A DNA stretch of 64,000 nt from positions 3,086,001 to 3,150,000 of the forward strand of contig NC_004463.1 in NCBI RefSeq assembly GCF_000011365.1. The letters are read 5' to 3'. Under the pieces are notes generated by a model. The model worked only from the letters and a program-made list of their open reading frames with translations, did not search any database and was not told the origin of the DNA. This DNA is from Bradyrhizobium diazoefficiens USDA 110. GTDB taxonomy: Bacteria > Pseudomonadota > Alphaproteobacteria > Rhizobiales > Xanthobacteraceae. Both the position numbers and the translations under genes were made by a program. Numbering within the stretch: position 1 is the stretch's first letter; the number at the start of each line of letters is the position of its first letter. Below, piece after piece: positions 34,472 through 43,575 of the stretch.

Positions 34472-35869
34472 ATGGCGCCGCGCCTGAAGCTTCGAGATAT
34501 CACCTTCTTCGAACGTCCCGTGCAGTTCGCGCGGCCGTTCCGCTTTGGCGCCATCACCATCAACGCGACGACGCAGCTGTTCGTGCGGGTCGAGATCGAG
34601 GTCGAGGGCAGGGGAAGCGCCGTCGGCGCCAGCGCCGAGCTGCTGGTGCCGAAATGGTTCGACAAGCGGCCGGAGTTTTCTCCGGCGCAGACGGTCGACG
34701 GTCTGCGACGATCCCTGGAAATTGCGCGCGGGCTTTATCTGGCGCGGACCGGGTTCCTGACGGCGTTCGATCTGCATGCCGCGTGCATTGGTGCCCAGAT
34801 CGCGACCTGCGCGAAGAAGAACATTCCGGCGCTTGCGGCGGCTTATGGCCTGGCGGAGATCGACAAGGCGATCCTCGATGCGCTGCTGCGCGGCGTTGAG
34901 ACCGGCTTTTTCGACGGAATGGCCGGCAACGTTGCCGGCATCGATGCGCGACTATCGCCCGACCTGAAGGACGCGGAGATCGCGGCGTTTCTGTCCAGTC
35001 GGAAGCCGTTGCCGCGCGTTGCTATCAGGCATACCGTCGGCCTCGACGATACCGTGGAGGGCAAGGGCGGCGTCGCCGACGCTCATGAGAACGCCGGCGC
35101 GAGTTACTTCAAGCTGAAGCTGTCGGGCGATCCCGCAGCCGATGCAGCGCGATTGGCGCGGATCGGCAAGGAGCTCGATACACTTGGGCGCAGCTACAAG
35201 GTGACGCTCGATGCGAACGAGCAATACGCCGATCTCGCGGCGTTGCAGGCCCTGATGGATCGGCTCGATCATGATTCCGACTTGCGGCCGATCGCTTCTC
35301 GCTTGCTCTATGTCGAACAGCCGATGCCGCGTGACATTACACGGCAGTCGCCGCTCGGTTCGCTCGCCGCGCGCGGCTTCATCATCGATGAAGCCGATGA
35401 TTCCTACGATGCCTTCCCTGCCGCTCGGGCTCTCGGCTATCACGGCATCTCCTCGAAATCCTGCAAGGGGCTCTACAAGTCCATCGTCAGCGCCACGCGC
35501 GCGGCAAAATGGAGCGGGGGCGGCGAAAAGTTCTTCGTCACCGGCGAGGACCTCACCTGCCAGGCTGGCCTTGCCGTGCAGCAGGACCTCGCACTCGGTG
35601 CCTTCCTCGGCGTCACCCACGCCGAACGGAACGGCCACCACTACGTCGACGGCTTCGGCGACACGCCGGCCGCCGAAGCTGCGGCCTTCGCGGCTGCGCA
35701 TCCCGATCTCTACGCCGATGCCGGGCAGGGCATCCGTCTCTCCATTCACGACGGCGATCTCCTGACGGGATCGCTTCATGCGGCGGGCTTTGCGACGTCG
35801 GTCCATCCGGACTGGTCCGCGCTCCGCCCGCTCGAACAGCCAACATCACTTCAGGAGCAATTGGCATGA
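34472..35869 (+). CDS. Enolase-superfamily protein (mandelate racemase/muconate lactonizing type)
   Basis: 465 aa, longer than the usual 370-400. The barrel words are readable: K-x-K in YFKLKLSGD, the first metal Asp in VTLDANEQY, the second acid in VEQPMPRD, the third in FIIDEADDS and a later Lys in ISSKSCKG. These support proton abstraction next to a carboxylate, that is an acid-sugar dehydratase, racemase or epimerase. The N-terminal capping domain is atypical (ITFFERPVQFARPFRFG). Overlaps the next gene by 4 bp. The exact substrate is unknown. Confidence 0.82.
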   Translation: MAPRLKLRDITFFERPVQFARPFRFGAITINATTQLFVRVEIEVEGRGSAVGASAELLVPKWFDKRPEFSPAQTVDGLRRSLEIARGLYLARTGFLTAFDLHAACIGAQIATCAKKNIPALAAAYGLAEIDKAILDALLRGVETGFFDGMAGNVAGIDARLSPDLKDAEIAAFLSSRKPLPRVAIRHTVGLDDTVEGKGGVADAHENAGASYFKLKLSGDPAADAARLARIGKELDTLGRSYKVTLDANEQYADLAALQALMDRLDHDSDLRPIASRLLYVEQPMPRDITRQSPLGSLAARGFIIDEADDSYDAFPAARALGYHGISSKSCKGLYKSIVSATRAAKWSGGGEKFFVTGEDLTCQAGLAVQQDLALGAFLGVTHAERNGHHYVDGFGDTPAAEAAAFAAAHPDLYADAGQGIRLSIHDGDLLTGSLHAAGFATSVHPDWSALRPLEQPTSLQEQLA

Positions 35870-37017
35870 CCACCCAACGCCTCGGCCTCATCATGAACGG
35901 TGTCACCGGCCGCATGGGGCTCAACCAGCATCTGATCCGCTCGATCGTCGCGATCCGCGACCAGGGCGGCGTCCGCTTGAAGAACGGCGACCGCATCATG
36001 CCCGATCCGATCCTGGTCGGCCGCAGCGCCGAGAAGGTCGAGGCGCTTGCAAAGCGCTTCAACATCGCGCGCTGGACCACCGACCTCGATGCGGCGCTGG
36101 CCGACAAGAACGACACCATGTTCTTCGACGCCGCGACCACGCAGGCGCGGCCGGGCCTGCTGACCCAGGCCATCAATGCCGGCAAGCACGTCTATTGCGA
36201 GAAGCCGATCGCGACGAACTTTGAAGAGGCCCTCGAGGTCGTCAAGCTCGCCAATTCCAAGGGCGTCAAGCACGGCACCGTGCAGGACAAGCTGTTCCTG
36301 CCCGGCCTGAAGAAGATCGCCTTCCTGCGCGACTCCGGCTTCTTCGGCCGCATCCTCTCGGTGCGCGGCGAGTTCGGCTATTGGGTGTTCGAGGGCGGCT
36401 GGCAGGAGGCGCAGCGGCCGTCCTGGAACTACCGCGACGAGGACGGCGGCGGCATCATCCTCGACATGGTCTGCCACTGGCGCTACGTGCTCGACAACCT
36501 CTTTGGCAACGTCCAGAGCGTGGTCTGCATCGGCAACACCGACATCCCCGAGCGTTTTGACGAGCAGGGCAAGAAGTACAAGGCGACCGCGGACGATTCC
36601 GCCTACGCGACCTTCCAGCTCGAGGGCGGCGTCATCGCCCATATCAACATGTCCTGGGTGACGCGCGTCTATCGCGACGACCTCGTCACCTTCCAGGTCG
36701 ACGGCACGCACGGCTCGGCGGTCGCCGGCCTTTCCGATTGCATGATCCAGGCGCGGCAGGCGACGCCCCGGCCGGTGTGGAATCCGGACGAGAAGCGGCT
36801 GCATGATTTCTACGGCGACTGGCAGAAGCTGCCGGACAACGTCTCCTACGACAACGGTTTCAAGGAACAGTGGGAGATGTTCATCCGTCACGTCTACGAG
36901 GACGCGCCCTACAAGTTCACGCTGCTCGAAGGCGCCAAGGGCGTGCAGCTCGCCGAATGCGCGCTGAAGAGCTGGAAGGAGCGGCGCTGGATCGACGTCG
37001 CCCCGATCAAGGCCTGA
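35866..37017 (+). CDS. Gfo/Idh/MocA family oxidoreductase
   Basis: 383 aa. The N-terminal Rossmann region begins RLGLIMNGVTGRMGLNQHL, where the usual GxGxxG is replaced by NGVTGRMG. The conserved EKP word is in VYCEKPIATNFEE. The C-terminal substrate domain contains GGGIILDMVCHWRYVLD, with the Asp and His of the D-x3-H catalytic pattern. Members oxidise a sugar or cyclitol hydroxyl with NAD(P)+. The ATG overlaps the previous stop (ATGA), and CAGGAG gives a good ribosome site. A long upstream open frame to 35509 is not used. Confidence 0.92.
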   Translation: MTTQRLGLIMNGVTGRMGLNQHLIRSIVAIRDQGGVRLKNGDRIMPDPILVGRSAEKVEALAKRFNIARWTTDLDAALADKNDTMFFDAATTQARPGLLTQAINAGKHVYCEKPIATNFEEALEVVKLANSKGVKHGTVQDKLFLPGLKKIAFLRDSGFFGRILSVRGEFGYWVFEGGWQEAQRPSWNYRDEDGGGIILDMVCHWRYVLDNLFGNVQSVVCIGNTDIPERFDEQGKKYKATADDSAYATFQLEGGVIAHINMSWVTRVYRDDLVTFQVDGTHGSAVAGLSDCMIQARQATPRPVWNPDEKRLHDFYGDWQKLPDNVSYDNGFKEQWEMFIRHVYEDAPYKFTLLEGAKGVQLAECALKSWKERRWIDVAPIKA

Positions 37018-37027
37018 GGAGGGAAGC

Positions 37028-38233
37028 ATGAACAAGCCCGTCCTGCCCAAGCCTGCTCCTTCAATTTCGTCCTTGTCGCTCAAGCTGCCGAAAGCCGACC
37101 GCTCGATCGAGACCTACCGGCTCGCGGCCTCGCGAACGTTCCCGGCGAGGCTCGAAGGCCCGCTGAACCGCATCGCGTTCTCCGCCGTGCACACGGTCGC
37201 CGATCCCTTCGCCGACAACGATCCCTGGCTTTCGGTTGCCGTCGACTGGGACAAGACCATCGCCTTCCGCGAGCATGTCTGGGACCTCGGTCTCGGCGTC
37301 GCCGAAGCCATGGACACCGCGCAGCGCGGCATGGGGCTGGACTGGCCGACCTCGCTGGAGCTGATCACGCGCTCGGTCGCCGCCGCCAAGCGCCGCAACG
37401 CGCTGGTGTTCTCCGGCGCCGGCACGGACCATCTCGCGGTGGAGGATGCCAGGACCGTCGACGATGTGATCCGGGCCTATGAGGAGCAGATCTCGGCGGT
37501 CGAGAAGGTCGGCGGCCGCATCATCCTGATGGCGTCGCGCGCGCTGGCAAAGCTCGGCCGCAATGCCGACGATTATGCGAAGGTCTATGACCGCGTGCTG
37601 TCGCAGGTCCGCGAGCCCGTGATCATCCACTGGCTCGGCGACATGTTCGATCCTGCACTGACGGGATATTGGGGTACCAAGGACCTCGACAAGGCCATGG
37701 ATGTTGCGGTGGCCGTCATCAACGCCAACGCCGCCAAGGTCGACGGCGTCAAGGTCTCGCTGCTCGACAAGCAGCGCGAGATCGACATGCGTCGTCGCCT
37801 CGACAAGCGCATCAGGATGTACACCGGCGACGACTTCAACTATGCGGAGCTGATCGCCGGCGATAGCCAAGGTTTTTCGCACGCGCTGCTCGGCATCTTC
37901 GACGCTATCGCACCGGCGGCGTCCTATGCGCTGTCGCGGCTGGCTGCCGGCGACGAGGCCGGCTTCCACGACGTGCTGGGACCGACCGTGCCGCTGTCGC
38001 GCCACATCTTCAAGGCGCCGACGCGCTTCTACAAGACCGGCGTGGTGTTCATGGCGTATCTGAACGGCCATCAGGATCATTTCACCATGGTGGGCGGGCA
38101 GGAGAGCGCGCGCTCGATGCTGCATCTGGCCGAGCTGTTCCGGCTGGCCGATCAGGCCGGCCTGCTCGCCAATCCTGAGCTGGCGACGCGGCGGATGACG
38201 ACGGTGCTGGCCTCGCACGGGATCGAATCCTGA
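37028..38233 (+). CDS. DUF993 family protein (dihydrodipicolinate synthase-like barrel)
   Basis: 401 aa. The sequence matches the DUF993 type: FSAVHTVADPFADNDPWLS near the start, AMDTAQRGMGLDWP, FSGAGTDHL, an EKVGGRIILMASRAL strand and VDGVKVSLLDKQREIDMRRRL, where a Lys sits as in Schiff-base aldolases of the DapA superfamily. No reaction has been assigned that I know of. GAGGAGGGAAG precedes ATG 37028. Its place between a sugar dehydrogenase and a TIM-barrel isomerase suggests a carbon-carbon bond cleavage step (inference). Confidence 0.82.
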   Translation: MNKPVLPKPAPSISSLSLKLPKADRSIETYRLAASRTFPARLEGPLNRIAFSAVHTVADPFADNDPWLSVAVDWDKTIAFREHVWDLGLGVAEAMDTAQRGMGLDWPTSLELITRSVAAAKRRNALVFSGAGTDHLAVEDARTVDDVIRAYEEQISAVEKVGGRIILMASRALAKLGRNADDYAKVYDRVLSQVREPVIIHWLGDMFDPALTGYWGTKDLDKAMDVAVAVINANAAKVDGVKVSLLDKQREIDMRRRLDKRIRMYTGDDFNYAELIAGDSQGFSHALLGIFDAIAPAASYALSRLAAGDEAGFHDVLGPTVPLSRHIFKAPTRFYKTGVVFMAYLNGHQDHFTMVGGQESARSMLHLAELFRLADQAGLLANPELATRRMTTVLASHGIES

Positions 38234-39096
38234 TGCGCGATTTCTCTTCCGACCACCGCTGGCTGTCGCTGAATACGGCGACGGTCCGCAAGCAGGGTGA
38301 CCTCGTCGCGATCATCGATGCCTGTGCGAAGCACGGCATCCGCGCCATCGACCCCTGGCGCGACCAGGTCGCATCCGTCGGTCTCGACCGTGCCGCGCGC
38401 GCGGTGCGCGATGCCGGCCTCGAGCTGTCAGGCTATTGCCGTGGCGGCATGTTCACCTCCGATGCCTCGCGCCGGGGCGAAGTGCGCGACGACAACCGGC
38501 GCTGCGTGGATGAAGCCAAGGCGCTGGGCGCGCCGTGCATCGTCCTCGTCGTCGGCGGCCTGCCGCAATATTCACGGCCGGGGAGCGAGCCGTCGAAGGA
38601 CATCGCGGCCGCGCGCGGGCAGGTCGAGGAGGCGCTTGCCGACATGCTCGACTATGCCAGGCAGGCAGGCCTGCCGCTGGCCATCGAGCCGCTGCACCCC
38701 GCCTACGCCGCCGACCGCGCCTGCGTGAACACCACAAAACAGGCGCTCGATATCTGCGACCGGCTCGACCCCGGCCGCACCGGCATGCTCGGCGTCGCAC
38801 TTGATGTCTATCACATCTGGTGGGACCCGGAGCTGATGAGCCAGATCGCGCGCGCGGGCAGGGATCGGCTGCTTGCCTTCCATGTGTGTGACTGGCTGGT
38901 GCCGACCAGGGACATCCTCAACGACCGCGGCATGATGGGCGACGGCGTCATCGACATCAAATCGGTGCGCAAAGCGGTCGAGGCGCAGGGTTTTGCCGGC
39001 TATTCCGAGATCGAGATCTTCTCCAACGACTGGTGGGCCAAGCCGATGGACGAGGTGCTGCGCACCTGCATTACGCGGCACAGGACGGTGGTGTAG
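38233..39096 (+). CDS. Sugar phosphate isomerase/epimerase family protein (xylose-isomerase-like TIM barrel)
   Basis: 287 aa, AP-endonuclease-2-like barrel. Metal-ligand words are AIEPLHP (Glu), LGVALDVYHIWWD (Asp, His), LAFHVCDW (His) and YSEIEIFSN (Glu). Such proteins isomerise, epimerise or hydrate/cleave keto-sugars and often sit beside Gfo/Idh/MocA dehydrogenases. Start and previous stop overlap (TGATG). It is the last gene of the unit that begins at 31647; the next gene is on the opposite strand, 28 bp away. Confidence 0.9.
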   Translation: MRDFSSDHRWLSLNTATVRKQGDLVAIIDACAKHGIRAIDPWRDQVASVGLDRAARAVRDAGLELSGYCRGGMFTSDASRRGEVRDDNRRCVDEAKALGAPCIVLVVGGLPQYSRPGSEPSKDIAAARGQVEEALADMLDYARQAGLPLAIEPLHPAYAADRACVNTTKQALDICDRLDPGRTGMLGVALDVYHIWWDPELMSQIARAGRDRLLAFHVCDWLVPTRDILNDRGMMGDGVIDIKSVRKAVEAQGFAGYSEIEIFSNDWWAKPMDEVLRTCITRHRTVV

Positions 39097-39124
39097 GCGC
39101 CCCGCGCGCCGCCCTTGCGCTCGT

Positions 39125-40630
39125 TCAAGTCTGCGTCGGCGGGATTGTCATGCGATGGACCTCCATCTTTTGACCGATGCCCTTCAGGTTCTCGTAGTTG
39201 CGCGACACCGAGCGTGAATTGACGATGTCACCGACGCCCGGCGCCTCCATCGCGGTCGCACTGATGCAAACTTCGTCGACATCGGCGAGACCTTGCACGC
39301 GTGCGGCGATATTCACGTCCTGTCCGAAATAGTCGATCCGGTCGTTGAGATTCACCGCAATCGCCCGCCCCCTGTGGACACCGACCTTGAGGCCCAGCGG
39401 CCGCGAAGCGGTTTGGTTGAATCGCGACAGCTCTTCGATCATCTCGATGGCGGCGCAAACGGCATCCTGCGGACGCTCGAACCCGGCCATGACCGCGTCG
39501 CCGATCGTCTTGATAATGGTGCCGGATCGTTCCCGGATGATCCTGTTCAAGATCTCGAAGTGTTGGCGAACCAGAAAATACGCGTTCACGTCACCGACGC
39601 TTTCGTACAGCGGGGTCGACTTCTTCAGATCGGTGAACAGGAAGGTCATGTCTGAGACCTTGATGCTCTCGCCCTCATCCACCAGCTGCGCCTTGTAGAG
39701 TTCGCGGAAGCTCGGGGTGAGCAGCAACCGCTTGCCGGAAAGAAACGGTTCATACTCGACCAGATGGGGCGCGAAACCTGGGGGATACTGGACGAACCAG
39801 AAGCGACCGCGATCGTCGGTGCGGTTCTCGATCCGGATGGTGTGCTTGCCTGGGCTGAGATCGGCCGTCTGCCGGAACGAAAACTGCCCGTCGCCGAGGA
39901 CCATGTCTTTCGGTGCCGTCGGCCGGTCCGGTACATGGAAGCGGCCCGACTCAAGTTGGACCAGCGTCTCTTGCGGCTCTGCCGGCTCCCCGTCCGCGAA
40001 GAAGACCAGAAGGAGTTTGTGGCTCAAATCCAGCACCTCGAAGCGGCCAGCCGTGACCTCGAAGTCGAAGCTGCGGTGCTCATGCGCCTCGATATCGGCG
40101 AATCCCCGTGAGAGCGCGGCAACGAGCTGCTGATGCGTCATTCCGTGCGGAGCGATGAAGCCCTTGGAGAAGTTGTAGCGCAGGTAAAAATCCTCGACAG
40201 ACAGCCTTTCGGGATGGCGGAATATGATGTCGCGGACGCCGCTCGAGACCGTAAATGCGACCTGAATGTAGTCGTCCAGCGCCACATCATTGATCGCGTT
40301 GCAGAACGCGCACTGAAAGCGTGGATGGACCTGGTCGAGCTCGCGGAAGCTGCCAGCGACCTGCGGGCAATAGGCGCAGATCAGCAGCCAGTCCATATCG
40401 AACAGGCCCACCTTGGCAGCGTGCACGAACAGCTCGATCGCGTCGGCCTCGGACATGCGGACGGCGCCGCCGTATTGGATGGGGTTGACGCGAAGAAGAT
40501 CATAGTCGTCGGCGGTCCGGATGAAGTGCTCGAGCTCCGGCAGAACATTCGGTGCCCAGCTTCTTGCCGCTCCGAGCGCGGCGAGACGCTGGCTCAGGAG
40601 ACTCTCGTTGACTGGAGACGGGACACTCAT
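39125..40630 (-). CDS. Soluble class III adenylate cyclase with N-terminal Cys4 sensor-like region
   Basis: 501 aa with no membrane segment. Residues 1-310 hold a region of unknown role with two C-x2-C pairs (Cys85/Cys88 and Cys107/Cys110), a probable zinc ribbon, and a beta-rich part. The C-terminal cyclase domain has both metal Asp residues (Asp334 in FTDLKKST, Asp378 in KTIGDAVMAGF), an adenine-selecting Lys374 and the Asp, Asn and Arg of DYFGQDVNIAARV. It should make cAMP from ATP. It lies 26 bp downstream of an AmiC-like leaderless binding protein, its probable partner. Confidence 0.88.
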   Translation of the reverse strand: MSVPSPVNESLLSQRLAALGAARSWAPNVLPELEHFIRTADDYDLLRVNPIQYGGAVRMSEADAIELFVHAAKVGLFDMDWLLICAYCPQVAGSFRELDQVHPRFQCAFCNAINDVALDDYIQVAFTVSSGVRDIIFRHPERLSVEDFYLRYNFSKGFIAPHGMTHQQLVAALSRGFADIEAHEHRSFDFEVTAGRFEVLDLSHKLLLVFFADGEPAEPQETLVQLESGRFHVPDRPTAPKDMVLGDGQFSFRQTADLSPGKHTIRIENRTDDRGRFWFVQYPPGFAPHLVEYEPFLSGKRLLLTPSFRELYKAQLVDEGESIKVSDMTFLFTDLKKSTPLYESVGDVNAYFLVRQHFEILNRIIRERSGTIIKTIGDAVMAGFERPQDAVCAAIEMIEELSRFNQTASRPLGLKVGVHRGRAIAVNLNDRIDYFGQDVNIAARVQGLADVDEVCISATAMEAPGVGDIVNSRSVSRNYENLKGIGQKMEVHRMTIPPTQT

Positions 40631-40656
40631 CTCACGCTCCCTGCCTGATGGGCTGA

Positions 40657-41796
40657 CTACGCTATTGGTCTCCGGCCGAACTCCGCGACGGACGGCACCA
40701 TCGCCTCGTCCGGCGCGATAGGCCCCAGGCTCTCGACGATCTCGAAACGGCCGCTCTTTGCCCGCGCGATATACATGTTCATGCGGACGTGGTGCTGGCC
40801 GGGAACCATTTCCGCTGGACCACCCGGCCCCTCGGCGATCCCCGCGTGATCAAGCGCAGCGATGACGTCCTTCTGGCGCAGCGAGCCGGCCTCGTTCACG
40901 GCCGCCGCCCAGAGCTTGATCCCGCGATAGAGGCCGGAGCAGGCGCTGCCGCCCGTGAACTGCTCCTTGCCGGGATAGCGCTTGTCGTACGCGCCGAGCA
41001 GCGTCTTGCTGAAGGGATCGCTGACGTTCTGGTAGAAGTCGAGGCAGCCGTAGAGGCCTTCCACATGCGGCGCGGGCAGCAGGCCGAGCAGGTTCTCGTC
41101 GAAATAGGTGCAGATCAACTGCCCGCCGCGGTCCTGAAAACCGGCGTTGTGGAGTTGAGCGAAGAAGGGCACCACCCCGGGTGGAACGATGGTGTTGAAC
41201 ACCACTTCCGCGCCGCTGGACATGATCCTCGCAACTGTTTCGTCGTACTCCATGTGATCGAGGGGATGGTATTTCTCGCCGACGATGCTGCCGCCATTGG
41301 CGGTGACGAGCCGGCGGACCCTCTCGTTCATCACGTGCGGCCAGATGTAGTCTGCGGACGGCAGGTAGAATGTCCTGGCACCGGTCTTGTGCATCAGCCA
41401 GGGAATGAGCGGGTCGAGCTGCTGCGCCGGCACCGGGCCGGTGCAGAAGATCAGCGGGTCGCATTCCTGCCCTTCGTATTGCTCGGGGTAGATGTAGAGC
41501 GTCCTGCCCTTCACGACGGCGGGGCCCTTGATGGCCTGCCGCGTGGAGCTGTAGATGCCGCCGAAGATCACATCCACCTTGTCCTGCAACACAAGCTTGG
41601 CCGCCTTGGCCTCCGCGACCGCGTCGGTCGTTGCACCGTCCTCGAGGTAGAGTTCGATCTTCCGCCCCAGCAGGCCGCCATTGGCGTTGATCTCGTCAAC
41701 CACCATCCTTGCCACGTTGGCGTTTGCGCGGCCCATGAACGAAAGTGCTCCGGTCTCCTCCGCGATCATGCCGACTTTGATCGACGCTTGTGTCAT
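40657..41796 (-). CDS. AmiC-like (type I periplasmic-binding fold) ligand-binding protein without signal peptide
   Basis: 379 aa from ATG 41796, which has GGGGAG 8 nt upstream. The sequence starts directly with the fold (TQASIKVGMIAEETGALSFMG), so no export leader exists. It has the layout of amide/urea binding proteins: YPEQYEGQECDP, LPSADYIWPHVMNERVRRL and a C-terminal HHVRMNMYIARAKSGRFEIV that parallels AmiC of Pseudomonas. AmiC is a cytoplasmic amide sensor controlling AmiR. No ABC permease genes adjoin; the next gene is a soluble adenylate cyclase. A sensory rather than transport role is inferred. Confidence 0.82.
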   Translation of the reverse strand: MTQASIKVGMIAEETGALSFMGRANANVARMVVDEINANGGLLGRKIELYLEDGATTDAVAEAKAAKLVLQDKVDVIFGGIYSSTRQAIKGPAVVKGRTLYIYPEQYEGQECDPLIFCTGPVPAQQLDPLIPWLMHKTGARTFYLPSADYIWPHVMNERVRRLVTANGGSIVGEKYHPLDHMEYDETVARIMSSGAEVVFNTIVPPGVVPFFAQLHNAGFQDRGGQLICTYFDENLLGLLPAPHVEGLYGCLDFYQNVSDPFSKTLLGAYDKRYPGKEQFTGGSACSGLYRGIKLWAAAVNEAGSLRQKDVIAALDHAGIAEGPGGPAEMVPGQHHVRMNMYIARAKSGRFEIVESLGPIAPDEAMVPSVAEFGRRPIA

Positions 41797-41856
41797 GGCA
41801 GACACTCCCCTGAGCTCTGTGCCCGCAAGTCGAGGCCGCTGCGCACACCAGGAAAT

Positions 41857-42612
41857 TCAGCGACCGACTAGTGCTACGGCCTCCTGCTCCTCGGCAGGTG
41901 CGCCTTCATTGGTCCGCACAAATACAAAGCGGGATACCACGGAGATCTGTGCGTCGGCGCTGCCATCCTGGCCGATGAGAATGAGTCCCGCTCCGCCATT
42001 GGCTACATTCAAGATGACGGGGGCGCCCTTCCACGTCCTGATCGGCTCCATTCCGATGATGAGAAATTCGCCGATCGGCTGGTCAAAATATTGCAGCCTC
42101 AGCTGTGGCCCGACTTCTGCGGCCGCGAGTCCGAAACCCAGCTGCTTGGCGCGGGCATAAATGTCCGCCAGCGACGCGGTATCGGTCTTAAAGCCGAGTT
42201 CGGCTGCCGAGACCGCAAAAAGCTTTACGCTTGTTTTCGTGTCGCGAAGAGTAAAGGTCGGTCGTGCGAGAATTTCGCCGGCCGAGTTTCCGATACCGCA
42301 ACCTACCGCATCCATTGCGTTACTGAGGGCAAAGAAATTTGCAAACGTCCCGATTGTGATCGTCTTCCACACGGGAACATCGACGGCGGATTCAATCGGG
42401 ATTTGCGGCCTGTCAGCTGACGGAGCTTTCTTGAGCCTTAGTTGGTTCTGCAGGACATCTCGCGCCGTGCATTGAGCTCTGGCTTCGCTCGCAAACAGGA
42501 GAGTGCATGCGGTACAGAGCATCGCAACAATGAGAATGCCGCAGCGGCGCCATCCTGGCGAATGACACTGTATGGCACGGCAACTGACGTTCTTGCCAGC
42601 TGTTCGGTCCAT
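41857..42612 (-). CDS. Putative periplasmic protein, unknown function
   Basis: 251 aa. It has a long basic N-region, then a hydrophobic core (GILIVAMLCTACTLLFA) ending in ASEARAQ, a likely signal-peptidase site. The mature part is a soluble domain with KAPSADRPQIPIES and a repeated beta-strand character (LRLQYFDQPIGEFLIIGMEPI). AGAGGGG precedes the start. Lies 60 bp upstream of the AmiC-like gene in the same direction and could be its first operon member. I do not recognise the family. Confidence 0.7.
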   Translation of the reverse strand: MDRTAGKNVSCRAIQCHSPGWRRCGILIVAMLCTACTLLFASEARAQCTARDVLQNQLRLKKAPSADRPQIPIESAVDVPVWKTITIGTFANFFALSNAMDAVGCGIGNSAGEILARPTFTLRDTKTSVKLFAVSAAELGFKTDTASLADIYARAKQLGFGLAAAEVGPQLRLQYFDQPIGEFLIIGMEPIRTWKGAPVILNVANGGAGLILIGQDGSADAQISVVSRFVFVRTNEGAPAEEQEAVALVGR

Positions 42613-43575
42613 AACGGACCCCTCTTGCGCTAATGCAGCGCCAAAAAATCAAACTGTCACTTCACAATGGTCGGGCCGGTTCACAGCAGAAAAGCCGTCG
42701 TTCTTGCAGCCTATAGAGTTTGGTCCCGGAAATCCCGCAAAGGTTCAGCGACGATGACGCGGGATGACGAACTCAATATAGGTCAGCGTGGGTGCACTTC
42801 TTGCGGAGGGGCTTGAGCGCACCAGGGTAGCGATAACGGAGCGGAAGGTGCGTACCGCGACGGCAGCGGAGATCGAGCTGCAGCTCGTGTTGGTCAGCGA
42901 GCTGGGAGTACCACCAATGATGAGGTGGACAGCCATCAGCTTTCAGGCAGAATGTCATCACCCCGATGCCGCAGCCTCGCCACAGTATGTGCCAGATCGG
43001 ATGTGGTAATCGGTGGCATCAACGATCAGCAGGCTCGGCGGATGTACCCACGCCTGATGATCTTGAATGGCCCCGACGTGTCATCCGTCGGGGCCATTGT
43101 TGTCGGGGCCATTGTTGTGATCGGCGTGCAAGACTGGCGACCTTTGCCGAGCCGGCGTGGTCCAGCCTGGGACCCGTTTCGTTGCGGCGAAAGGAAAGAC
43201 CGCCGGAAGGCGGTCTTGCAGTCCAATGTGCCGGGCCAAAATAGTTTCGGGATCAAACTTTGTCCGGCCCGGTCTAATTGCAAGTTAACCATCATCCAGG
43301 GAAGGCCGCTCACAATTAAGATTTCAGTCCTGAAATGGAATGCACCGGCGACGTAGGCCTCTGGGGGGCCGCCGGACGCGCTGTCATTCTGCCCAGCGCC
43401 CCTTGCTGCCGCCAATGCCCGCGTCGTTCGGCTCGACTATTTCGCGAAAAGTCAGACGATTGCGCTGTCATCGATTGACCGTCAAACACCGGACTATCAC
43501 TCGTCAATTCAATCTGCAAAGCTGTGACAACACAAATGCGCCTGTAAACAAACAAGCGCGCGAAGGAGGTTCGCA
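42613..43575. other. Gene-poor region, no convincing gene
   Basis: About 960 bases without a reading frame that looks coding on either strand. GC content and codon pattern are lower and patchier than the neighbours. It may hold decayed mobile DNA, but I could not identify a family. The only clear structure is the hairpin at 43069-43095. Confidence 0.5.
43069..43095. terminator. Orphan hairpin with adjacent direct repeat
   Basis: A perfect 10-bp stem (GGCCCCGACG 43069-43078, CGTCGGGGCC 43086-43095) with a 7-nt loop is followed by ATTGTTGT. The last 14 bases (GTCGGGGCCATTGT) are then repeated immediately at 43102-43115. It looks like a terminator in the + direction, but no gene directly upstream uses it. 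Confidence 0.5.

Noticed and set aside
42745..43009. Short frames on both strands that might be an insertion-sequence remnant
   Set aside because: No transposase motif or terminal inverted repeat could be recognised.
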